Positions 23,154 through 33,861 of a DNA stretch of 64,000 bases are shown here, in pieces. Positions within the stretch are counted from its first letter, which is position 1. Each line of letters starts with the position of its first letter. The translations under genes were made by a program, and so were the position numbers. Origin of the DNA: Epiperipatus broadwayi (lineage: Eukaryota > Onychophora > Udeonychophora > Euonychophora > Peripatidae); contig JAQFVV010012530.1 of assembly GCA_028023455.1 (NCBI GenBank), forward strand, positions 1,116,001-1,180,000. Direction: 5' to 3'. Under the pieces are notes generated by a model that did not search any database, was not told where the DNA came from, and saw nothing but the letters and a program-made list of their open reading frames with translations.

Positions 23154-23907
23154 ATTAATCAATCCTTTCTTATAAAATCTTTAATTTTTTGTACAATGCT
23201 TAACATTCATCAACATCGACAGTTTCGATTGCCCCTGCAATCTTCTTCAGAACTATAAATATATACACACATATATAAACATAAATTACACAACTATATA
23301 TAAATTATATACAAATTATATAAAGGATATAAAATAAAAAAATGGAGTAAGTAAGAATAGGTATATAAATAAATATGATAATGTTAACATATAAAAGTAA
23401 TAATTAAATATAAATTATGGAAATAGAAGATAAAGTTATAAAGATAAGTTAATATAAAAATAATTGAAATAAATATATTTGAAAAATATAAAATAATAGC
23501 ATGAAAATATAATAATAAAAAAATATATATATATATATGAAGAAAAAAAAAAAAAAATAATGAATAAAAAATAAATAAATAAGTATATTAAATATATATA
23601 ATAAAAAAAGATTAAAATTAAGGTGTTAAAAGATTTCAATTATTTTATTAATGTTCATGTATTTGAGGGGATATACAGGTGATAAATATTTTTGTATATT
23701 TTTATGAATATATATATATATATGGATTTTATAGGATTTATATAATTTGTATATAATTTATATATAGTTGTGTAATTTATGTTTATATATGTGTGTATAT
23801 ATTTATAGTTCTGAAGAAGATTGCAGGGGCAATCGAAACTGTCGATGTTGATGAATGTTAAGCATTGTACAAAAAATTAAAGATTTTATAAGAAAGGATT
23901 GATTAAT
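23154..23907. repeat. Long inverted repeat with hammerhead-like motif in each arm
   Basis: Arms 23154-23324 and 23737-23907 (171 bp each) are nearly perfect reverse complements, joined by ~410 bp of extremely AT-rich filler. Each arm contains CTGAAGA-A-GATTGC-AGGG-GCAATC-GAAAC; on the plus strand this is 23811-23839 in the right arm, and on the minus strand it is the mirror in the left arm. The motif resembles the CTGAAGA...GAAAC module at 3436-3469. The open frame at 23436-23639 lies in the AT filler and is meaningless. The origin may be two Penelope-type ends joined head to head, but no coding text supports that. Confidence 0.8.
23811..23839 (+). ncRNA. Hammerhead-like CTGAAGA-hairpin-GAAAC motif
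   Basis: CTGAAGA (23811-23817), one extra A, a perfect 6-bp stem GATTGC/GCAATC (23819-23824 with 23829-23834) closed by AGGG, then GAAAC (23835-23839). This is the stem II half of a hammerhead core. I could not find convincing stems I and III, so catalysis is not claimed. Confidence 0.4.
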
Positions 23908-23924
23908 AGAGAAATAACTAATTG

Positions 23925-24700
23925 TGGAAATTACATGAATAGTCATTGGGAGCTTAGATAAAGATTAATTAAAAGAAACAAATTATTTTTGACCAGAATC
24001 AGACATTATGCCAAAATCAATATTACTGAAGTGAAAGAAATTACAAATAGTGATATAAATAATATTAAAGAACAAACAACTTTAATTATTAAAAGTTACA
24101 AACAATTTGTAATGATTATTATAAAAGTCTTTTAACAATTGATGGTGAAAATACTACTAGTCATCAATTAAGTAAAATAATTCAAGATACTAGAGACTTT
24201 TCAATAGGTTTACAATTTTATTTATTATTAATGGAAATAATGGTTTTAGATAATATAATCAATCTTAATATTATGTTTAATTATTTTATTTTCACATGCG
24301 GAAAAAACCAGTAAAGTTAAATTATAAAATTCATAAATACCAGTTCCATATTCTTGATGATATTTTTTTCATCATTTTTGTAATGACAATTTTGTAAATT
24401 TTTAAATAATGGTAAATGATTTTGTTGATTTTTTAGATCAAAAACATAAATTTAATTTTTGTTTAATACAAAGTTAAATTTTTTTTGTGCAATTATAAAA
24501 TGTTTGTTTGACTTATAAAATAATTTAATTAAACTATTTAATGAATTTTTGTATAAATATTATTTTTGATATAAATTAAAATAATTAATTATATTTCATT
24601 CCTTACTAATACTTAGTAAAATATGAAAAATATTAAAAACTGCTAATTATCTTTTATTACGTTTATATAATAAATTACATATTTTTTATTTATCTTCATT
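23925..24700. other. AT-rich interval without a recognised feature
   Basis: Nothing supported; very low G+C. Confidence 0.5.
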
Positions 24701-24708
24701 TACAATCT

Positions 24709-25210
24709 AGATATTACTCAATAAAAAAATATAAAAATATAACAGTTGCAGTAAAAGAAGAAATTGCAGTGGAAATTGCATATATCCAAGAGATACCTTC
24801 ATTAATATTGTGCTAACTAACACATGAAAAAAATTTAAATGCAGCAAATTTGCCACTATTATATTTATATAACAAAATATATTTATCTAATTTCTAGAAA
24901 TCACATGATCACCATTTCTTATGCTTGCATGAGCCTTCTGGCATCCATTGATTACTCTGTCTTGTACTGAGTGGAACTACTGTATGGAGAGTTTTGCCTA
25001 TTCTAATTTCTAGAAGTTATTAAGTAAAGAAATATAAAAATATAATGACCACAATCAAAAGAATTACAGCAGTGCTCACATATTCAGAGAGATATTCATT
25101 GGGTGTGTCAAAATGTGAAAAAAAAAAATTAAAAGTATTGCAAATTTGCCTTTATTACATTTATATAATGAAATATATAATTTATTTATTTATTTTCAGT
25201 TCAATCTAGA
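24709..25210. repeat. Duplicated ~190-bp segment flanking an R1 fragment
   Basis: 24709-24900 and 25015-25210 are diverged direct copies (each has ..AATATAAAAATATAA.., GCAAATTTGCC and ATTTATATAA...AATATAT in the same order). Between them, 24900-25010 is a shortened R1: the R1 forward start ATCACATGATCACCATTTC joined to the R1 reverse end ..GGAGAGTTTTGCC. The long direct repeats around a foreign piece could be a large duplication rather than a normal target duplication. Confidence 0.55.
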
Positions 25211-26189
25211 AATTACTTACACAATTATGCTAACACTGCTTCAGGGATCATTGTATCTCTGATACAATTTCCTATCGAATATATATATTCTTATGAAATG
25301 TGATATAATGGAAAATGGTTTAAATATTATGGATTAATATTAGTCACATATAAATATCATGACCTTAAACAAATGCATCTGATATATGTAACGATATTTA
25401 AAAAAATTTGCTTGTATCTTTCAGATCAATCCTGATTTCCAGAAAGTTAAATAAACTTACAATTTAATGTCTACTTTCTTGTATCAATGTCAATCCATTC
25501 GTCAGATTTATCTATCAAATAGATTATCGTTGATATAAAAAAGTAGGCACTAGTTGCAAGTTTTCTTAAAAGATTCTTTGCGAATATGACTTTTGAATGA
25601 CTATTATTTCTATTTTTAAACAAAACCACTCCACACGTTTATTTTCAAAATTTGAAAAAATTCATTTTTTTTTTTTATTTATGTGAATAAAAATATTTTA
25701 TTTTCTACTTTTTAGTTTTACATATATAATACTAAATTATCAAAATTACTTTTCAATGAATCATTCAGTTTTAAATTACAAGGATAGCGATTAGATAGCA
25801 TGAGCATCAATCATATAAAATTAAACATTTAAATTCTTTCCTAAAATCATGTGCACACTCTAAAAAAATATACATTGTCATGAATATACAAAGTTTTAAT
25901 TAGATTGGAAATGTGAAGTGGGTGAAAATTTAGTTTAATAGATTAAAATAAAAATGTATAATAATAAAAATAACAAAAAACTATAATTCAAATAATTTAA
26001 CAATATTTATTAAATTGGCTGGATTTGAACAATTTATCATTTGATATATGGTATTACTTTAGTAGTTTTCCATGAATGAGAACAAATAACTACCACAAAA
26101 ACATACTAAAAATATGGTTTAAGACTGAATCTAATAAATCAATTCATTCTCTATAAAAGACTGCTGGTATCATGTTATGCTAGTTCTAA
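25211..26189. other. AT-rich interval; 25524-25580 recurs at 26683-26745
   Basis: A segment with ATAGATTATC.TTGATA and AGTTGCAAGTTT.CTTAAAAG is present in both places. Otherwise I see no feature. Confidence 0.45.
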
Positions 26190-28520
26190 TCATTTTTTTT
26201 GCTAATAAAATATTTAAGCAAAAACTTTCCTACAGCAACACCATGTAGTGCAAGTCAGAGTAATCAGTGGATGCAAGATACTTTGTGCATAAAATCCCTA
26301 TCTAGTACCTACTTGTCCAATATCTCCAGACTAGTTTCTCGCTTGTGGCTTTCATCAGTGAGAATCTTAGGATCTAATGCAACCTTCCAGCAGCCATCTT
26401 TTATCTTTTTAGTTAACTATAAGCTCCGAGTCCAAAATGAAAACACAATAATGTTTTCAATTCAAGTTCATTCACTTGTATAGTCATATAAATATGAATT
26501 CAGTTCAGCATCTATACGATTTGGTGTCTTTGGTTCTTTAATAATTACCTCACCATAATCTTATTGGGCAAGATCAGTATTAAATGACTAAACATCACAT
26601 GATCACCATTCTTTGTGTTTACACAAGCTGTTAATACAGAGGCACTCAGTGCAAGCCAGAGTAATCAATGAAATGCAAATAGATTATCATTGATACAAAA
26701 AAAAGTAAACATTAGTTGCAAGTTTGCTTAAAAGATTCTTTTAAAACATTATTGTGTTTTCATTTTGGACTCAAAGCATTACAGTTAAGTAAAATGATAA
26801 AAGATCACTACTGGAGGGTTACATTAGATCCTAAAATCTAGGTGCAATGCTCTAGATCTAAGGCTCCTCACTGATGAAAGCCACAAGACAGAAACTAATC
26901 TGGGAATAGTGGATGAGCAAGCAATAGATAGGGATTTTATGCACAAACCTTCTTGCATCCATTGATTACTCTGGTTTGCAATGAGTAGCAGTACGTATGG
27001 AGAGTTTTGCCTTTGTATTAACAGCTTGTGTAAGCATAAAGAATGTAGATCATGATGTTCAGTAGTCTAATAATATATTATCAGTGTTACCATGTCAATA
27101 TCAAATCATTAATTTTAGAACTGTTTCTATAAAGCATAATAAAGATACTGTTATTTGTATAGTAAAAAATGATCAGCAAAATTATCAGTTGTGAAACTCC
27201 TAGCACCAATTGGCATTACCTTTTTACTGAATGTCATCTAATAAATGACCAAAAAATTTGTAAGCAAGATCTAATATTGCTTCCCACCTATATCTTTCAA
27301 AAATGTTTAAAAATGTATAAAAATATTATAGTTGCATGTAGATTCTCATTGCTGATAAATAAAACCAAACACACATCATGATCACAACATACACAACACT
27401 TCTCAGGAGCAAACTCATATTTATACTGCTCCAGTCCTGCCACTTATTGTATGCTTAAGTAATGAAGATGTTATATGGTTATCACCATTTGCAATCACTA
27501 TTGATATTAGATGATAATGCTTATTAAATCTCTAAACATCACATGATCACCATTTCTTATGCTTGCTCAAGCTATTAAAATAGGCAAAACTCTCCATATA
27601 GTAGTACAACTCAGTCCATGCCAGAGTAATTAATGGATGCAAAAAGGTCTGTGATAAAATCTCTATCTAGTGCCTACTCATCCAATATCATCTTAGGATC
27701 TAATGCAACCCTCCAGAAGCCACCTTTTATCTCTATTTAACTACAAAACTATGAGTCCAAAATTGAAAACATTTTCAATCCAAGCTCATTAGCTTATATA
27801 GTCATAGAGATCTGAACTCAATTCAGTACCCATACATTTTGGTGTCTTTGGTAAACCTCTAAACATCACATGATCACTATTTCTTATGCTTGCTCAAGCT
27901 GTTAAACGGGCAAAACTCTCCATATAGTAGTGGCACTCGGTGTAAACCAGAGTAATTAATGGATGTAAAAAGGTTTGTGCATTAAATCCCTATCTAGTCC
28001 CTATTCATCCAATATCCCTAGACTAGTTTCTAGCTTGTGGCTTTCATCAGTGAGTGGCACTACTGTATGGAAAGTTTTGCCTGTTTTAACAGCTTAAGCA
28101 AGCATAAGAAATGGTGATCATGTGATGTTTAGAGATTTAATACCAATATGCCTAATAGGATAGTGGTGGCTATGGTTATTAAAAAATCAAAGCCATCAAA
28201 ATGTATGGGTACCGAACTGAGTTCAGACCTATGTAACTATATAAGCTAATGAGTTTCGATTGAAAATATTATGTTTTCAATTTTGGACTCACAGTTTTGT
28301 AGTTAAATAAAGATAAAAAGTGGCTGCTGGGTACAGCACTCTCAGATTCAAGGTTCCTCACTGACAAAAGCCACAAGGTAGAACTAGTCTGGGGATATTG
28401 GATGAGTAGGCACTAGATAAGGATTTTATGCACAAACCTTGCATCCATTAATTACTCTGGCTTGCACTGACTGGCACTACTGCATAGAGAGTTTTGCCTG
28501 TTTATTAAATCCTTATCCAA
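26190..28520. repeat. Mosaic of R1 repeat copies in both orientations
   Basis: At least six R1 copies or parts are packed here: forward at 26206-26560, 26585-26680, 27525-27845 and 27850-28050; reverse at 26740-27070 and 28050-28515. The forward form starts CATCACATGATCACC and passes TCTCCATATAGTAGTG.CACT, CCAGAGTAATTAATGGATGC, ATCCCTATCTAGTGCCTA, CTAGTTTCTAGCTTGTGGC, GGATCTAATGCAACCCTCC and ATTTTGGTGTCTTTGG. At 28050 a forward copy meets a reverse copy without a spacer. There is no coding capacity, tRNA head or polyA tail, so SINE is unlikely. A foldback/MITE or complex satellite family is possible. Between copies, 27075-27525 has no feature. Confidence 0.75.
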
Positions 28521-29815
28521 TCTATCTTATCCATATCTCCAGACATATTATCACTATTCCAGAAGCCGCCCTAGACTGGAATTTAATTACTACTACTATC
28601 CTATATCTATTGATTACTCCTACAAGAAAAATATCACATAACTTTCTCAGCTCACAAAACATGTTTCCAAAAGCAATTCTTACCCTACACTAAGATCAGT
28701 AAGTTGAAGAAGTCATATGATTTTGCCATTGATTCAAATCTTCCTAGTCAAAGTATAGAAGACATTTACAGTTGGCATAAAACTCAAACCACTAAATATA
28801 TAGTACACACAAATCAGTTGTCTTGGCCTAGGAGAAATAATTTACTAAATAGTAACTGATCTGGCTATGCTTTCGATCCATGGAATATTAAAAGTGTGCA
28901 GAGCAAATAACATACATGCAATAAACAAAAAAGATTCTTGTATAGCATTGTCATGGAAGTGGAGTACATAAATTACAAATTTACACATTAACCTCAGAGT
29001 ATTAATGTGTTTTCTCCTTATAATACCAGTTTAGCCCATAAGTTTGAGCATTATGATTAAGATCTCACAGGGTGAAAATATTGATCAGTGAGTTATTAGT
29101 TTAATTGCAAATAAAAAATTTAATCTTTTCTCAGAAGTGAATTACAGCTACTCATAGAATTTAAAGATAAGCACTGATTTTACAATGAGTGTATCATAAA
29201 ATATTATAAAACAGCAGCTTTTAATTAATGCATAAAAACTTCAAAAAAGCCGACTATGTGAATATTGTAATAAAAATTCAATGTGCTTAGAACTATATAA
29301 AGTAAAGATTGTAATAAAGTCATTTTAAAATCCTAGAAAATGTATTAATTCTGTCCCTTATACAAATTGCACACAATACAGAATATATATCTAACAATGT
29401 TTTTATCATTATATTTACATCAATGAACAGTTATAAACATTGAAAAAAATATGTAAATGATTCTTAATATACATTCCAACCACAACAGATCTCATCAGAG
29501 ATTTTAAAAAAATGAAATAATTTATAATGTAATAAAGAATGATTTATGATCATTTATGTATGCACTGAACAATCAGTTTTCAAAATAATCATTGATTTAA
29601 AAATAACGCATTTATAAATTACATTTGTTTTTGGGAATTAGGATATAAATATTTTATTTTCTATCTGTATTACCATTGAATCAAATTTTATTATTTTTAT
29701 TTTCAATACAGTTTAACATTTTTTTTCTTCTAACATTTCAATTGATTAGCGGTCTTCCTCATTTATAAATATTGTAAATCCAAATTTGTAATTTGAAATT
29801 ATCAAAATTATCTAT
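28521..29815. other. Interval without a recognised feature
   Basis: Short open frames at 28439-28693 are R1 and flank read through. Nothing else is supported. Confidence 0.5.
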
Positions 29816-29819
29816 TTTT

Positions 29820-30770
29820 ACATACACATATATACATTTCTATACCAACACTATCATCATCAATAATATCAATCCATTTTTTGTTATTCCAGCAAACATC
29901 CTTATCTCATTCATTCATTTCATGTGTGGTCTCTTAGATCTTTTATCACCTCTTGAAATTCAGTTTGACTTCTGTTATCTAGCCAATGTTAGCTCTTCTA
30001 AAACATATCCAAGTCAGTACCATTTTAGCCTCTTTAATTTTTTCAATGATGCCAAAGATATCTATTTATCCTTTTGGCTATGAATTTTGATCCTTCCTTA
30101 TTACGCTCTATGCAGTAATCTGAAGTTTCTATATTGATCGTCTAAGTGACTGTTTCACATCAAGCGCCAACTAAATATGGTTATTAAAACATTCCTTTTC
30201 AAACATGTAAACATATTGCCTTTTAATATTAAATTATTTTTGCCAAAAGCATTCTATTCAAGTTTGATTCTACATACTTTTTTCATCCATTACACTTTTG
30301 ATCTGTATTAATAATCTGACCAAGAAATTTTTAAGTTACATTCTTCTAATTCATTACTATCAACTCATTATCTTCTATTTTTTTTAAAGACATAGAACAT
30401 TATTTTAGACTTTTTAGCAGTTATCATTAGTTTAACTTGTTTTCTTCTGATAGCTCTTGTAACATTTCTTGAATACAGAAGCTTTATTTGCCAAAACACC
30501 CTTATCATCTGCAAAAATCTACTTGACTTAATTAATCTAGTTTCCCATTTTAATTCTTAAAATACTTCCCATAAAATTGCTGTAAAAATTTTAAAGATAT
30601 AGAATTTATCTGTAATACACTTTTATAAATATTAATATTGCCATATTATCTAACCACTAATATTGCATTTCTATAAATATTCTTCAGAATTTGGCAATAT
30701 CTTTGGTCTATGTCTTGATGATCCAAAGCTTTAATCTTTACCTTGGAAATACTTATAAAACCAAATGTCT
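29820..30770 (-). pseudogene. RTE-type LINE, RT-to-3'-end fragment
   Basis: The minus strand matches the same family as 19700-20660 and 45067-45412. The 3' end carries CATCATCATC at 29849 on the plus strand (the GATGATGATG tail). Next, reading upstream, come the WIDI.. end and a KR..KRPHV-like region seen as GATCTTTTATCACCTCTTG on the plus strand. An RT region with GCAGATGATAAGG-type text (ADD context) lies near 30500. All frames are broken. It lies in opposite orientation to the fragment at 31467-31585. Confidence 0.68.
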
Positions 30771-30825
30771 TCATATCCTATTAATTCTATTTAAAATCCC
30801 AACTCATATTCATTTACATATAATA

Positions 30826-31003
30826 TATAAATGAAATATTATCTGGGTATAATATACTGTATATATATATATACCAATATTTTGACCTGATCACATTGGT
30901 CATCAGCCCAGATGTTGACCAGTGTGATCTGACTGAAATGCTGGTATATATAATAAATTATACACAGATGTACTTAATAACATTTCATTTATATCTATAG
31001 CTT
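30826..31003. repeat. Inverted repeat (~180 bp) with CTGATGA-type hairpins
   Basis: Arms 30826-30908 and 30909-31003 fold on each other: ATGAAATATTAT and TATACCAATATTTTGACC on the left pair with the mirrored ATGCTGGTATA and AACATTTCAT on the right. Next to the centre, on the minus strand, CTGATGA (30906-30900) is followed by ACC...GGT and then AAAA where GAAA would be expected. This again resembles half of a hammerhead core. A perfect-looking centre with diverged arms suggests an old foldback element. Confidence 0.65.
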
Positions 31004-31466
31004 GTAAAATTCTTCATTTTAATATATATATATTTAAAACTTCCACTCCTCTATACTTTCTTCAAACATATGAATAAAGATCACTGAAAATCATAAATGA
31101 CCTATTATTTCATGCTCAACCAGCATTCTTCACTTGATGCAGATCCCAATCTCTTGCACACTTGCTTATTGTTCAATATTTATCAATATCAAATTATTAT
31201 AATTTGATTTACAAGTGTTTAAACTTTATGCAACCATAATCCTTGATATCAACCATTCCAGATAAACAGATTAATTAATTATTCCATGAGTTTATGCTTG
31301 ATTTAAAAAAAAAATTAATATTTAACTGGATTTAAAGTTTATATCTAAACTAGGAATGATATGATAATAGTGTAATAATTATTAAAGTATTTATCTGATG
31401 TGGATTGTATTAATGTTATGAGTATAGAAAGTTTTGACACTCGTAAATCAATTTGTAATACATATA

Positions 31467-31585
31467 TTGTAAAAGATCTAGTAAGAGACTACATGTGAGA
31501 TGGATAGTTAAAGTAAGGAAATGGGCTGGGGTAATGTGGAGAAGATGGAATGGATCAATAATGGTCGAAAATGATTTATGATATA
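31467..31585 (+). pseudogene. RTE-type LINE 3' scrap
   Basis: TTGTAAAAGATCTAGTAAG, CACATGTGAGATGGAT-like text, AATGTGGAGAAGATGG and GGATCAATAATGGTCG follow the same order as the last 190 bp of the RTE copies at 20510-20655 and 45240-45392. Internal pieces are deleted. Confidence 0.65.
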
Positions 31586-33640
31586 CACATACATAAATAC
31601 AAACAATTTTAATTTTTTACCTATGTTAAATGAGAATGTAATATTTAATATTTGCTATTTTAATTTAGTAAATTGTAATCAATTTTTTATACTTTTATAT
31701 ATTACATATTTTCATGGATTAATTATGATGTACACAAAGAAATAAGTGAGGATATTTTCATATAAATGTCTAAAGAAATGTTAAATTGCTATGAAACTTT
31801 CAATTACTATTGATAGCCTTGAAGCAAAAATTTGCTCTAGCAGTTCACAATAATTTTGTCTTTAAATCTAAAAAAACCCAAAACAAAAAGTTATTGTGGG
31901 CTACTAAAACAAATTGTTTAGCATAAAAAAATATCAATAGTAATATATATATATATATTGTACCTAGGGACAAGGGTTGAGCTATCTCAAGCTTATCAAC
32001 GCTACTGCTGAAGCTCAGGGTTCTGCCATTGCTACAATAATTCATGCTAAGAATACCAAGAATTACAACAATAACAATAAAAAATATTATAAAGACTAAT
32101 AAATTTAAGAGGAGAAAAAACCTCAACTCACTCTTGCAAAACAGTATTCCCAACACCAATCACCAAGTAGTGAGGGTACAATTAATTTCTCTAATAATAA
32201 ATCTCTTCCATTATCCCTTCTCCAACATACTCTTATATCTCTAACTACTTCACCATCATGTTGCTATGATTGGATCCACATTTGATAAATAATTAATTCT
32301 TATAAATCTTAATGATTTGTTATGCCACTTTATCTTTCTTCAGCAATAGATATAGCTTTTTATTTCTAAATTATATTATGATGTCAGAGTTCTTATATTT
32401 AATATAAAATTTTCAAACATTTTGTTAATAAATGAATGATATTCTAACGATAAGCATGAGCAGACATACACTTAATCTACAAGCTAATATCTACTACTTA
32501 TTGAATAATAATAATAATTTAATAAATTATTTAACTAAGACAACAATGCATTAAACTCTAAATTTGGAATAATATCATCATCTACTAGGAGAACAATTGA
32601 ATACCAAGAATGGGAAAGGGATTTTATGTCCACTCAAAATATTTATCACAACGAATAAATTTATCAAATGGAAATAAACAATAATTAATTATAATGTAAT
32701 CTTGTTTCAATAAATTGCAATTCTAACTTATAGTGATCAATAGAACAAATTAATATTTATTTGAATGCACTCTTCATATCTGCGAATAATTATCAGTTAA
32801 ATAGTTTAATATTTAATTTATGTGTTTGTACATTAATGTCATTCGAAAATATTTGCTTAATAAATTGTATAATGTTTAGATTTCTAGATATGGATTTAAT
32901 GAGTACCAAGAACATCATAAAGACACTTACACCAGATTAAACACATAACATTTATTAACAATAAACAAAATTTTATAAAACATAAATATCATAGAAGTCC
33001 ATTACAAAGTATAAAAAAAAAAATTTTCCAATAGTTTTATGCAATGGCCTACAGAGAATACTTTACAATTCCAAATTTCCTTAAATTAACACATTACATG
33101 ACTGAATTACATATCTACAATCAATGATGGTCTTAGGGGGACAAACATATTTGACCAGTTAAAATTTATAATAAAATTTTACCCTTTAAATTAAAGACTT
33201 ATTTTATTAACATCACCAATAATTATTCGGTGCCATTTAAGTAATATAATTTAATAAATTATCAATAAACCTAGAATGCATGTTATATTTTCTGCAAAAA
33301 ATATATAACCTGTAGCTTTATCAACTATATATTATTTATTTATTTATGGTCTTCAATAATTAAAGTTTTACTAACCACACATTATTTATCAAACATTACT
33401 GTTTTTAATTATCATATTCTACATGGTCTTTAACTATCCAAACTATATAATAAAGCCTTAAATCATTTCAGAGGATACATGTATACATTCCCACACTCAA
33501 TGCTATATGTTCCACACAATCTTTAGATCTTACCAGTACAGTGATGACTTGCTTCTACCACAATGATGATTATGATGTACATTGCCTATTTTAGGCTAAT
33601 AATAAATTTTTATAATTTTGAATAAATCATTATCAATTTT
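31586..33640. other. Mostly featureless; less AT-rich patch at 31965-32260
   Basis: 31965-32260 stands out by composition (CCTAGGGACAAGGGTTGAGC, CTCAAGCTTATCAACGC) and looks like the end of some repeat. The 104-codon open frame on its minus strand is hydrophobic low-complexity (FIIFFIVIVVILGIL) and I do not accept it as a gene. An (AT)n run lies at 31946-31960. Confidence 0.4.
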
Positions 33641-33648
33641 ATTAATGA

Positions 33649-33861
33649 TTGCTGACAATGCACAGCAAAACACATTATACATCAAAACTTCAATCTACAC
33701 TTAGGGAGTTAAAAAGTGTTCCTGAAGAGGATGATACACTTCAAATAACTAAACTTATCAATGGCCAAAATACTAAATCAACAATACCTTATGCAGTGGT
33801 AAAAAATATTATAAAGAAGATATTTCTGAGAGGAAAAGATACAAAAGTAATAAACATGTGA
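33649..33861 (+). other. 70-codon open frame, hydrophilic, unidentified
   Basis: The frame is charged and non-repetitive (LRELKSVPEEDDTLQITKL..), unlike most chance frames here. No splice sites, motif or homology are recognised. It could be a retroelement or pseudogene scrap. Confidence 0.2.

Noticed and set aside
23436-23639. 67-codon minus-strand frame of F, Y and I
   Set aside because: It is low-complexity AT filler between the arms of the inverted repeat.
26190-28520. Regularly repeated segments as a possible CRISPR array
   Set aside because: Units are hundreds of bases long, in both orientations, in a eukaryotic setting without cas genes.
31845-32159. 104-codon hydrophobic frame resembling a membrane protein
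   Set aside because: Its hydrophobicity follows from A/T composition and no family motif or splice site supports it.
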